A DNA stretch of 5,088 nt, from the NCBI GenBank assembly GCA_046261635.1, contig JBHEOL010000211.1, positions 1 through 5,088 of the forward strand, read 5' to 3'. Under the pieces are notes generated by a model. That model was given only the letters and a program-made list of their open reading frames with translations. It was not told where the DNA came from and did not search any database. Within the stretch, counting starts at the first letter, position 1. The number at the start of each line of letters is the position of its first letter. A program made the position numbers and the translations under genes. The stretch comes from JBHEPS01 sp046261635. GTDB lineage: Bacteria; Acidobacteriota; Thermoanaerobaculia; Gp7-AA8. Positions 1-5,088 of this stretch are shown piece after piece.

Positions 1-1199
1 TCCGTAACTCCCGAACGGACACCGTGATCAACGCAGCGGGTGACTATCCCGACCTGACCCGGGACATTTTCTTCACGCACAGCGACGTCGCGCAGGTGTC
101 ATTCGCCAGCGTCGTTTTTCCGGCCGATCGATGGGCGGTGGCCGCTTACTACCACCAGCCACTCCAGATCGAGACCGACATCAACATGGCGTGGGATTTC
201 GACGCCCTGAATCAGCCGTTCGTCCGGGATCTGCCCTATACGTTCATTCCTCGGGGAGATCCGCCCGGGAGCGCGCTTCCGGTCTCGAGGCAGGAGTGTA
301 TCGACCTCCAGTTCCAGGACCTCGGATCCTGCACCGGCTTTCAGATGTTTCCCTTCACCACGCAGGTCGAGATGAAACAGGAGACGTTCGGGCTCGCCGG
401 CGCGATCGAGCTCGGACGGCTCTCTCTCGGAGCTGGCGTCCGCTACCAGACCTTCAGCCAGGCGGCGCTCACCATCCGCTACGACTTTCAGCTGACTCCC
501 CTGGAGGCCCTGATTCAGGCCACCGAGCTCGATGACGAGGGGAACGCGAAGGACGAAAACGACACGACCTTCACGGCCGGGTTCAAATACGCGTTCACCG
601 ACTCGTTCAGCATCGGCGGAGTGTACAAGCAGGGGGCCGAGTTCCCGACCGCCGTCTTCCAGGCCGTGGACTTCGGAGACTCCTTCGAAGAGGAAGCGTT
701 CGATACCACCTTCCACGTCCCCGATACCGCCGGTCTCGGTTTCGCGTGGCGGCCTTTGCCGGCCCTCACCCTTCTCGGAGATGCCGTCTTCATCCGTTAC
801 TCCAATCTGACCGACGACTTCCGCTCCGCCTACACCGAGATCGATATCATCGATCAGCCGTACGAGATCGAGGACTCGACCGAGTACCACGCCGGCGCCG
901 AGTATTTCATCGCGAGTCGCATCCCGGTGGCGATCCGCGCCGGGTGGTGGAGGGAGCCGGGGCACGGGCTCGAGTATGTCGGGCCCCTCACCTGCACCGA
1001 CTCCCAGATCGACGAGTCCGAGCGCGTGTTCTGCGCGGCCAACCGAGTCCGTCAGTCGGTCATCTTCCCGGAAACCAGCGACGAGGACCATTACACGTTC
1101 GGAATCGGGCTCTCCTGGCCGCACTTCTCCATCGATGCGGCCTACGACACCTCGGATTCGTTCAAGGTCGGCTCTCTGTCGGCGGTCCTCCGTTTCTGA
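1..1199 (+). CDS. FadL/OMPP1-type outer-membrane transport protein, 5'-truncated by the window edge
   Basis: The reading frame is open from base 3, with no stop before it and no convincing start. The GTG at 24 reads better as an internal valine, so the true N-terminus and signal peptide lie upstream. About 398 residues are visible, close to the usual length of a FadL/TodX barrel without its hatch. Repeated amphipathic beta strands alternate with polar loops, for example around ETFGLAGAIELGRLSLGAGVRY and near the end at EDHYTFGIGLSW. The protein ends in ...SAVLRF; a terminal Phe is the usual signal for Bam-mediated insertion of outer-membrane barrels. Family members let hydrophobic compounds such as long-chain fatty acids cross the outer membrane, but the substrate cannot be read here. 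Counting Val24 as residue 1, two cysteine pairs (C92/C103 and C324/C337) sit in predicted extracellular loops and may form disulfides. The family call is from overall pattern, without a profile search. Confidence 0.75.
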   Translation, partial: RNSRTDTVINAAGDYPDLTRDIFFTHSDVAQVSFASVVFPADRWAVAAYYHQPLQIETDINMAWDFDALNQPFVRDLPYTFIPRGDPPGSALPVSRQECIDLQFQDLGSCTGFQMFPFTTQVEMKQETFGLAGAIELGRLSLGAGVRYQTFSQAALTIRYDFQLTPLEALIQATELDDEGNAKDENDTTFTAGFKYAFTDSFSIGGVYKQGAEFPTAVFQAVDFGDSFEEEAFDTTFHVPDTAGLGFAWRPLPALTLLGDAVFIRYSNLTDDFRSAYTEIDIIDQPYEIEDSTEYHAGAEYFIASRIPVAIRAGWWREPGHGLEYVGPLTCTDSQIDESERVFCAANRVRQSVIFPETSDEDHYTFGIGLSWPHFSIDAAYDTSDSFKVGSLSAVLRF

Positions 1200-1203
1200 T
1201 GGT

Positions 1204-1233
1204 TTGACACCTTCAGGGATCCGAGCGTACATT
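1204..1233 (+). promoter_or_regulatory. Sigma70-type promoter for the SAM-riboswitch leader
   Basis: A perfect -35 hexamer TTGACA (1204-1209) is followed, after 18 bases, by a -10 element TACATT (1228-1233), which matches TATAAT at four of six positions. Transcription would start around 1240, two or three bases before the first paired base of the riboswitch aptamer. The promoter begins only five bases after the stop codon of the upstream barrel gene, so the methionine gene appears to be independently transcribed. The agreement of promoter, start and aptamer edge supports the call; the start site itself is inferred. Confidence 0.65.
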
Positions 1234-1240
1234 TCTCGTT

Positions 1241-1293
1241 CAGCTGGATTGATTTGGGGCCGCTTGCAACCAGCCTAAAAAAAGCTAAAGTCG
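1241..1293 (+). promoter_or_regulatory. SAM-II-type S-adenosylmethionine riboswitch aptamer
   Basis: The segment has the SAM-II H-type pseudoknot layout. P1 is GCTGG (1243-1247) paired with CCAGC (1270-1274), a perfect 5-bp helix. The loop carries the conserved blocks GATTTG (1251-1256) and CTTGCAA (1263-1269). After P1 come a CTAAA block (1275-1279), an A-run and GCTAAAG (1284-1290). All these blocks occur in the SAM-II order, as I remember it for the Agrobacterium metA and environmental metX examples. P2 can form as C1263-G1290, U1264-A1289, U1265-A1288, G1266-C1285 and C1267-G1284, with possible extension C1261-G1293 and G1262-C1292 if U1291 bulges. The downstream gene is a methionine-synthesis enzyme, as expected. 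SAM-V shares much of this core and is the main alternative. A covariance-model score was not available. Confidence 0.8.
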
Positions 1294-1324
1294 CTGCCTG
1301 AAACGGTCAATTCTGACGGATCGG

Positions 1325-1358
1325 AAAGGGGCCCCACGCGAGTGGGGCCTTTTCTTTT
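1325..1358 (+). terminator. Rho-independent terminator in the leader, probably the riboswitch expression platform
   Basis: A perfect 8-bp GC-rich stem pairs GGCCCCAC (1330-1337) with GTGGGGCC (1342-1349), closed by a GCGA tetraloop of the GNRA type. Outside it, G1329-U1350, G1328-U1351, A1327-U1352 and A1326-U1353 can extend the helix. The RNA then runs TTTTCTTTT (1350-1358), a typical U-tract. The terminator lies about 85-110 bases after the predicted transcription start, and 25 bases before the start codon of the methionine gene. Its obvious role is conditional attenuation of that gene. It would also stop read-through from the barrel gene upstream. Confidence 0.85.
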
Positions 1359-1373
1359 CCGCATGGCGGCGTC

Positions 1374-1378
1374 GAGGA
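1374..1378 (+). promoter_or_regulatory. Shine-Dalgarno site of the fusion enzyme gene
   Basis: GAGGA stands four bases before the ATG at 1383, slightly close but acceptable. It lies outside the terminator hairpin, so control is more likely at termination than by direct masking of this site. An ATG at 1363 is in another frame and lacks a comparable site. Confidence 0.6.
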
Positions 1379-1382
1379 ACCG

Positions 1383-3260
1383 ATGCAGGACTTCGTTCAG
1401 ACGCTCACAGACTCCAACATTTACATCTTCGACGGCGCGATGGGCACGATGCTCTACTCGCGCGGATTCTTCATCAACAAGTGTTACGACGAGCTGAACC
1501 TGCGGGACTCGGCCGCGGTCGTCGAGGTTCACCGTACCTACCTGAAGGCGGGAGCCGAGATTCTGGAGACGAACACCTACGGCGCGAACAGGCTGAAGCT
1601 GCGGGCGTTCGGCATCGAGAGCGAGTTGAGGGAGATCAATCTCCGCGGGGCCGAGCTCGCGCGCGAGGCGGCCGGGGGGCGGGCCTGGGTCGCCGGTGCG
1701 GTCGGTCCGCTCGGGATCCGGATCGAGCCGTACGGCCCGACCGGCATCGCGGAAGCCCGCGGCCTGTTCCGCGAGCAGATCGAGCCGCTCGTGGAGGGCG
1801 GCGCCGATCTGATCATTCTCGAGACGTTCGCGAATCTGGTCGAGATCGAGCAGGCGATTCTCGCGGTCCGGGAGGTCTGTTCCCTCCCCGTGGTCGCGCA
1901 GGTGACGATCGCGACCGACGGCCGGACGATCTTCGGGGACACGCCAGAGATGATCGCGAAGCGACTCGACCGTGCGGGCGCCGACGTGATCGGCCTCAAC
2001 TGCTCGGTCGGCCCGGACGTCATGCTGGACGCAATCGAGGCGATGGCGTCGGCGACCGCGAAGAAGATCTCCTGTCAGCCGAACGCGGGACAGCCGCGCG
2101 AGGTTCATGGCCGCCAGATGTACATGGCCTCACCCGAGTACATGGCGAAGTATGCCAAGCGCCTGATCCAGAAGGGAGTCAAGTTCATCGGCGGATGCTG
2201 CGGAACCACGCCCGAGCACATCCGGATGATCAGCGACGCGGTGCGGCCTCTCTCGCCGCGTCAGCATTTCGTCGTGCTCGATCAGGAGAGCGCGACGAAC
2301 GGCGGCGCCGGCGTTGAGCCGGTCGAAAGCGCGAAGCGCTCGAAGTGGGGAGGGCGCATCGCCAGGGGAGAGTTCGCGACGACGATCGAGATCACCCCCC
2401 CGAAAGGTCCCGATCCCTCGAAGATGCTCGAATCGGTCCGCTCGATTCACGCGGCCGGGGTCGATGCGGTCAATGTTCCCGACGGCCCCCGCGCACAGAA
2501 CCGCATGGGGGCGATCGCCGTCGCCGTGCTCATTCAGCAACAGGTCGGCATCGAGGCGATCCTCCACTACTGCTGTCGTGACCGGAATCTCCTCGGCATG
2601 CACTCCGATCTTCTCGGCTGCGCGGCCCTCGGACTTCACAACCTCCTCCTGATCACGGGAGACCCCCCGCGGATGGGACCGTATCCCGAGGCGACCGCCG
2701 TCTTCGATATCGACTCGATCGGCCTGACGAACATGGTGAGTCTGATGAACCGCGGCCTCGATCTCGGCGGAAACCCTTTCGGAACACCAACCCAGTTCAC
2801 CATCGGTGTCGGGGTCAATCCCGGCCATCTCGACCTCAACCAGGAGCTTTCCCGACTCGAATGGAAGATGAAGGCCGGGGCTGAGTATGCGATCACTCAG
2901 CCCGTGTTCGACGTCCGTCAGCTCGAGCAATTCCTCCAACGCATCGACGGCTGGAACCTGCCGGTCGTCGCCGGCATCTGGCCGCTTCTCTCCTACAGAA
3001 ACGCCCAATTCATGAACAACGAAGTCCCGGGCGTCTCCGTCCCGGCGGCGGTCATCGAGAGAATGCGTTATGCGAACGACCAGAGCCGCGAGCACGCCCT
3101 CCGCGAGGGGGTCGCCATCGCGCGCGAAACCCTGCTCGCCGTCCGCGATCGCGTAGCCGGCGTCCAGGTCTCGGCTCCGCTCGGCCGCGTCGATCTCGCG
3201 CTCGAGGTCTTCGACGGCCTCGTCGAGCACAGGCCCGCAGGCATCTCCCCGTCGCCCTGA
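1383..3260 (+). CDS. yitJ: Bifunctional homocysteine S-methyltransferase / 5,10-methylenetetrahydrofolate reductase (YitJ type)
   Basis: The 625-residue protein has two enzyme domains, close in length to B. subtilis YitJ. Residues about 8-290 form a homocysteine S-methyltransferase barrel, with the N-terminal signature DGAMGT (17-22). Its three zinc ligands are visible: Cys207 in GLNCSVGP and Cys272-Cys273 in GGCCGTTP. A polar linker (about 290-325) leads to a MetF-like flavin domain (about 328-600). There, Glu336 in TIEITPP matches the catalytic Glu of the family, Asp427 in ITGDPP lies where E. coli MetF has Asp120 near the FAD, and Gln506 is in ITQPVFD. The MetF half reduces 5,10-methylene-THF to 5-methyl-THF. 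The other half transfers a methyl group to homocysteine to make methionine; the methyl donor is not shown by the sequence. There are no cobalamin-binding or activation domains. The start is set by GAGGA upstream and by the immediate fit to the family N-terminus. Expression is probably repressed by SAM through the leader at 1241-1358. Confidence 0.93.
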   Translation: MQDFVQTLTDSNIYIFDGAMGTMLYSRGFFINKCYDELNLRDSAAVVEVHRTYLKAGAEILETNTYGANRLKLRAFGIESELREINLRGAELAREAAGGRAWVAGAVGPLGIRIEPYGPTGIAEARGLFREQIEPLVEGGADLIILETFANLVEIEQAILAVREVCSLPVVAQVTIATDGRTIFGDTPEMIAKRLDRAGADVIGLNCSVGPDVMLDAIEAMASATAKKISCQPNAGQPREVHGRQMYMASPEYMAKYAKRLIQKGVKFIGGCCGTTPEHIRMISDAVRPLSPRQHFVVLDQESATNGGAGVEPVESAKRSKWGGRIARGEFATTIEITPPKGPDPSKMLESVRSIHAAGVDAVNVPDGPRAQNRMGAIAVAVLIQQQVGIEAILHYCCRDRNLLGMHSDLLGCAALGLHNLLLITGDPPRMGPYPEATAVFDIDSIGLTNMVSLMNRGLDLGGNPFGTPTQFTIGVGVNPGHLDLNQELSRLEWKMKAGAEYAITQPVFDVRQLEQFLQRIDGWNLPVVAGIWPLLSYRNAQFMNNEVPGVSVPAAVIERMRYANDQSREHALREGVAIARETLLAVRDRVAGVQVSAPLGRVDLALEVFDGLVEHRPAGISPSP

Positions 3261-3279
3261 GTCGAATCACTGCAACGGG

Positions 3280-4671
3280 TCAGAACCTCGGCTCTCTTGG
3301 GAGCTCCTTTTCTTCGGGCTCGTCGCGCGTGGGGAGCTCGGGGATGATGCTCCTCTGAAACTCGTCCCGGGCTCGGAACAGGTCGAGCCGCATTGCACCG
3401 AAATCGATCACGACCCGGAAGTTCTTGAGAAAGTTCTGACCGAGGATTCCGTAGGCGGCGCTCTGCTCGGAGTGGTAGAGCGGGATGTTCTTGAACTTTC
3501 CGCCCCACGCGTCGACGGCGATCTCGACGTCCGACACTTTCTCACCGCTTATCTGCGCCCCGCCGAGTCCCTGAAGCATCGCTCCGTGGTATCGGACCGA
3601 GGAGCGAACGGGCGTTTCCCGGATTCGTCCCTCATTCAGGAAGGTGATCTCGGAACCCGTGTCGACGACGAAGAAGAACCATCCCTTGCGATTGATCGCT
3701 GCCTGGACGAGAGGCCGGAAGCCGACCATGAAGAGATTCTGCTCGGGACCTGGACGGCGGTCCGCCGGCTCGAGCGGCTGAAGAGTCAGGATCTCGCGGC
3801 CGAAATCGAGCTCGACCCGGAACTCCTTCAGCAGATTCGTCCCCAGAAGCAGATCCATCCGGAACGGTTCCTTGTTGTACACGAAGAACTGAAGCTTGTC
3901 GTCGGCCATGATGGCCACGGGGACATTCCTGATCTCGAGATCCCCCAGCACGAGACGATCCATCACGCCGAACTTCACGAGGATCGGCTCGCCGAGCAAG
4001 CCGATGAAGGTCCCCTCGATCGCGGAGATCGGCGCGATGCCGGTCCGCCTTGCCAGGCTTTCGGAAACGATCGAGGTCACCGCTCCGGTATCGAGGACGG
4101 CCGTCACGCGCGGCTCTTCGTTGACCGCAGCCATGAGGCGCGGTATGTCGGGCGATCCCATCTGCATGTCGACGAGCGCCGCGTGCCGGGACGGAAGCTC
4201 GTACACCAACCGCCCGGACATGGCGCGGAGATACTCGATGTGCCATTCGCGCACGCCGACTCCGTTCGCCCGCGCCATCTCTGCCCAGTCGAGCGAGGCT
4301 TCGAAATTGTTTGCGAGATATTCGGTCTGAGAGAGGGCCCAGGCCACGTTGCCGAGCGTCTCGAACGAGAGTCGCAGATCGACGGCACGGCGCAGGGTCC
4401 GCCGCGCTTCCTCCAGCCGTCCCCCCATCATCTGGGCATTCCCGAGCGCGAGAAGCTCCGCCGCGCTCGGGCGCTCCTTCGCCGCGATCGAATCCGCGAA
4501 CGTCAGCACCCGACCGTAGTCGCCCAACCGCTCCAGCTCGACCGCGCTCGTCCCTCTCTGCCTCACGTCACTCGGCATGAGAAATACAGGCGTGATCGAC
4601 ACCTCGTTCTGAAGCGAGCACCCTCCCGGCAGGATCGCCGCGGTCACCGCAAGTATCAGGAGTCTTCGCAT
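3280..4671 (-). CDS. Lipoprotein with TPR-like region and two retropepsin-like aspartic protease lobes
   Basis: From the ATG at 4671 the protein has 463 residues. It opens with MRR, a hydrophobic stretch and LPGGC (Cys18), a plausible though imperfect lipobox, suggesting a membrane-anchored lipoprotein facing the periplasm. Residues about 40-150 are helical with alanine- and leucine-rich TPR-like repeats (for example AAELLALGNAQMMGGRLEEA). Two similar lobes follow. Lobe 1 has DTGA with Asp194, then a LVLGDLEI strand and LLLGTNLL (274-281). Lobe 2 has DTGS with Asp337, a LQGLGG turn and GILGQNFL (408-415). These are the catalytic and C-terminal motifs of clan AA (retropepsin-like) proteases, and both lobes look intact. 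The C-terminal tail is charged (DEPEEKELPREPRF). An upstream GTG at 4686 would add five residues; ATG is preferred because it places the positive charges directly at the N-terminus. The gene converges on the fusion enzyme with a 19-base gap. Substrates are unknown. Confidence 0.82.
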   Translation of the reverse strand: MRRLLILAVTAAILPGGCSLQNEVSITPVFLMPSDVRQRGTSAVELERLGDYGRVLTFADSIAAKERPSAAELLALGNAQMMGGRLEEARRTLRRAVDLRLSFETLGNVAWALSQTEYLANNFEASLDWAEMARANGVGVREWHIEYLRAMSGRLVYELPSRHAALVDMQMGSPDIPRLMAAVNEEPRVTAVLDTGAVTSIVSESLARRTGIAPISAIEGTFIGLLGEPILVKFGVMDRLVLGDLEIRNVPVAIMADDKLQFFVYNKEPFRMDLLLGTNLLKEFRVELDFGREILTLQPLEPADRRPGPEQNLFMVGFRPLVQAAINRKGWFFFVVDTGSEITFLNEGRIRETPVRSSVRYHGAMLQGLGGAQISGEKVSDVEIAVDAWGGKFKNIPLYHSEQSAAYGILGQNFLKNFRVVIDFGAMRLDLFRARDEFQRSIIPELPTRDEPEEKELPREPRF

Positions 4672-4824
4672 ATTCTTTTCATCCACCCCGCGGCACTCAC
4701 GCCCCGCCAGGACATCAGAAGCGGAAAGACTTCTCTTCTCCGCTCCCGAAAGGGCTCGTGTCGCCTGACCACCATACCGTTCTCGCTGTCAGGAACGCAT
4801 TTTCATTCGGAACGTTTCAATCTT
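4672..4824. other. Divergent intergenic region without a clear sigma70 promoter
   Basis: Between the leftward protease gene and the rightward lipoprotein gene I see no convincing TTGACA/TATAAT pair for the leftward gene. An AGCGGA/TCCGCT pair (4720-4725 with 4739-4744) could form a 6-bp hairpin in the protease leader. It overlaps a weaker AGAAG/CTTCT pairing (4717-4721 with 4730-4734). A GGAACG hexamer occurs at 4792-4797 and again at 4809-4814, and an inverted CCGTTC lies at 4777-4782, upstream of the sigma54 promoter. No function can be assigned to these with confidence. Confidence 0.4.
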
Positions 4825-4840
4825 TGGCACAGAACCTGCG
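4825..4840 (+). promoter_or_regulatory. Sigma54 (RpoN) -24/-12 promoter
   Basis: The sequence TTGGCAC, five bases, then CTGCG matches the sigma54 consensus YTGGCAC-N5-TTGCW. It has the invariant GG (4826-4827) and GC (4838-4839) separated by exactly ten bases. Transcription would start near 4851, leaving an untranslated leader of about 24 bases before the ATG at 4875. Such promoters need an ATP-driven enhancer-binding protein, so the downstream lipoprotein is probably expressed only under a specific signal. The -12 element differs from consensus at its first and last bases. Confidence 0.6.
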
Positions 4841-4858
4841 CGACCTCTGTCAACCCTT

Positions 4859-4863
4859 GGAAA
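4859..4863 (+). promoter_or_regulatory. Weak Shine-Dalgarno candidate
   Basis: GGAAA lies eleven bases before the ATG at 4875. It is a poor and distant match, but it is the only purine-rich candidate between the predicted sigma54 transcription start and the start codon. Confidence 0.35.
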
Positions 4864-4874
4864 CCATTCCGATC

Positions 4875-5088
4875 ATGAGCCTGAGGCCCCTCATCGCGAT
4901 CCTGTCCGTATCTCTTCTCTTCGGCTGCACCAGAAAGAGCGATCTCGAGCTCCGCACCGAACAGTACGAGGTCGTCCGCGAAGGTTCTACCGATGCCCCC
5001 TCCACGGGCCTCGGTGTCCCGCAGACCGCTCCTCTGACCGACACGAACATGGATACCACGACCTCGTTCAGCCTCATCGGTACGGATG
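4875..5088 (+). CDS. Small lipoprotein of unknown function, 3'-truncated by the window edge
   Basis: The frame opens at ATG 4875 and stays open to the window end, giving 71 residues of an unfinished protein. The N-terminus is a clear type II signal peptide: Arg4, a hydrophobic core (PLIAILSVSLLF) and the lipobox LFGC with Cys18. Thr19 follows the cysteine, so there is no Asp+2 inner-membrane retention signal, if the E. coli rule applies. The mature part begins charged (TRKSDLELRTEQYEVV) and becomes rich in Thr, Ser and Pro, as in a flexible linker before a folded domain that lies outside the window. I do not recognise the family. The gene is divergent from the protease lipoprotein and sits directly behind a predicted sigma54 promoter. 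Confidence 0.7.
   Translation, partial: MSLRPLIAILSVSLLFGCTRKSDLELRTEQYEVVREGSTDAPSTGLGVPQTAPLTDTNMDTTTSFSLIGTD

Noticed and set aside
99..1232. Long open frame on the - strand opposite the FadL-type gene
   Set aside because: The product is low-complexity, rich in Arg, Gly, Glu and Val, with no domain. The + strand shows coherent beta-barrel strands and a terminal Phe.
1306..1317. GTCA/TGAC hairpin between aptamer and terminator
   Set aside because: A 4-bp stem with a 4-base loop is within chance expectation, and it does not compete with either the aptamer or the terminator.
1363..1385. ATG at 1363 as a leader peptide or alternative start
   Set aside because: It is out of frame with the fusion enzyme, has no good ribosome binding site, encodes no methionine-rich attenuator peptide, and its frame simply overlaps the main gene.
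2130..3230. Long open frame on the - strand opposite the MetF domain, and a similar one at 1275-2108
   Set aside because: Both are antisense shadows of the well-supported fusion enzyme and have no recognisable motifs.
3290..3313. Possible + strand terminator after the fusion gene: GCTC (3291-3294) with GAGC (3301-3304) followed by TCCTTTTCTT
   Set aside because: The perfect stem is only 4 bp, with a 6-base loop and an interrupted T-run, and it lies inside the 3' end of the convergent protease gene. It is too weak to annotate.
3472..4878. Long open frame on the + strand opposite the protease lipoprotein
   Set aside because: It is antisense to a gene with signal peptide and two catalytic motifs. 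Its product is rich in Arg, Glu, His and Asp without any recognisable domain, as expected from a shadow frame in GC-rich DNA.
1..5088. CRISPR arrays, insertion sequences, tRNA or rRNA genes
   Set aside because: No regularly spaced repeats, transposase-like frames with terminal inverted repeats, or cloverleaf/rRNA-like sequence were seen on either strand.

Overview
This window is GC-rich DNA with strong G/C preference at third codon positions. It encodes an outer-membrane beta-barrel and two proteins with lipoprotein-type signal peptides, so the host is a diderm (Gram-negative) bacterium. The fused homocysteine methyltransferase/methylenetetrahydrofolate reductase and the two-lobed retropepsin-like lipoprotein would suit Acidobacteriota or a similar deep-branching diderm lineage. 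That placement is an inference; nothing here fixes the taxonomy.

Layout. Bases 1-1199 (+) hold the 3' part of a FadL/OMPP1-type outer-membrane transporter. Bases 1200-1382 are non-coding but dense in signals: a sigma70-like promoter, a SAM-II-type riboswitch aptamer starting almost at the predicted transcription start, a strong intrinsic terminator and a ribosome binding site. Bases 1383-3260 (+) encode a 625-residue YitJ-type fusion of a zinc-dependent homocysteine S-methyltransferase and a flavin-dependent methylenetetrahydrofolate reductase. Bases 3280-4671 (-) encode a convergent lipoprotein with a helical, TPR-like region followed by two retropepsin-like aspartic protease lobes. Bases 4672-4874 are a divergent intergenic region with a good sigma54 (-24/-12) promoter pointing rightward. 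From 4875 (+) a short lipoprotein of unknown function begins and runs off the window.

How it fits together. The central unit is a self-contained methionine-biosynthesis control module. The fusion enzyme makes 5-methyl-THF and also carries the domain for methylating homocysteine, methionine becomes SAM, and SAM is predicted to bind the leader RNA and favour the terminator. The aptamer loop and the 3' arm of the terminator share the same 7-base sequence (TGGGGCC). This suggests a simple mutually exclusive antiterminator/terminator switch. Bacillus subtilis yitJ has the same enzyme architecture but is controlled by the unrelated SAM-I (S-box) riboswitch. The SAM-II module in front of this gene is the most interesting signal in the window.
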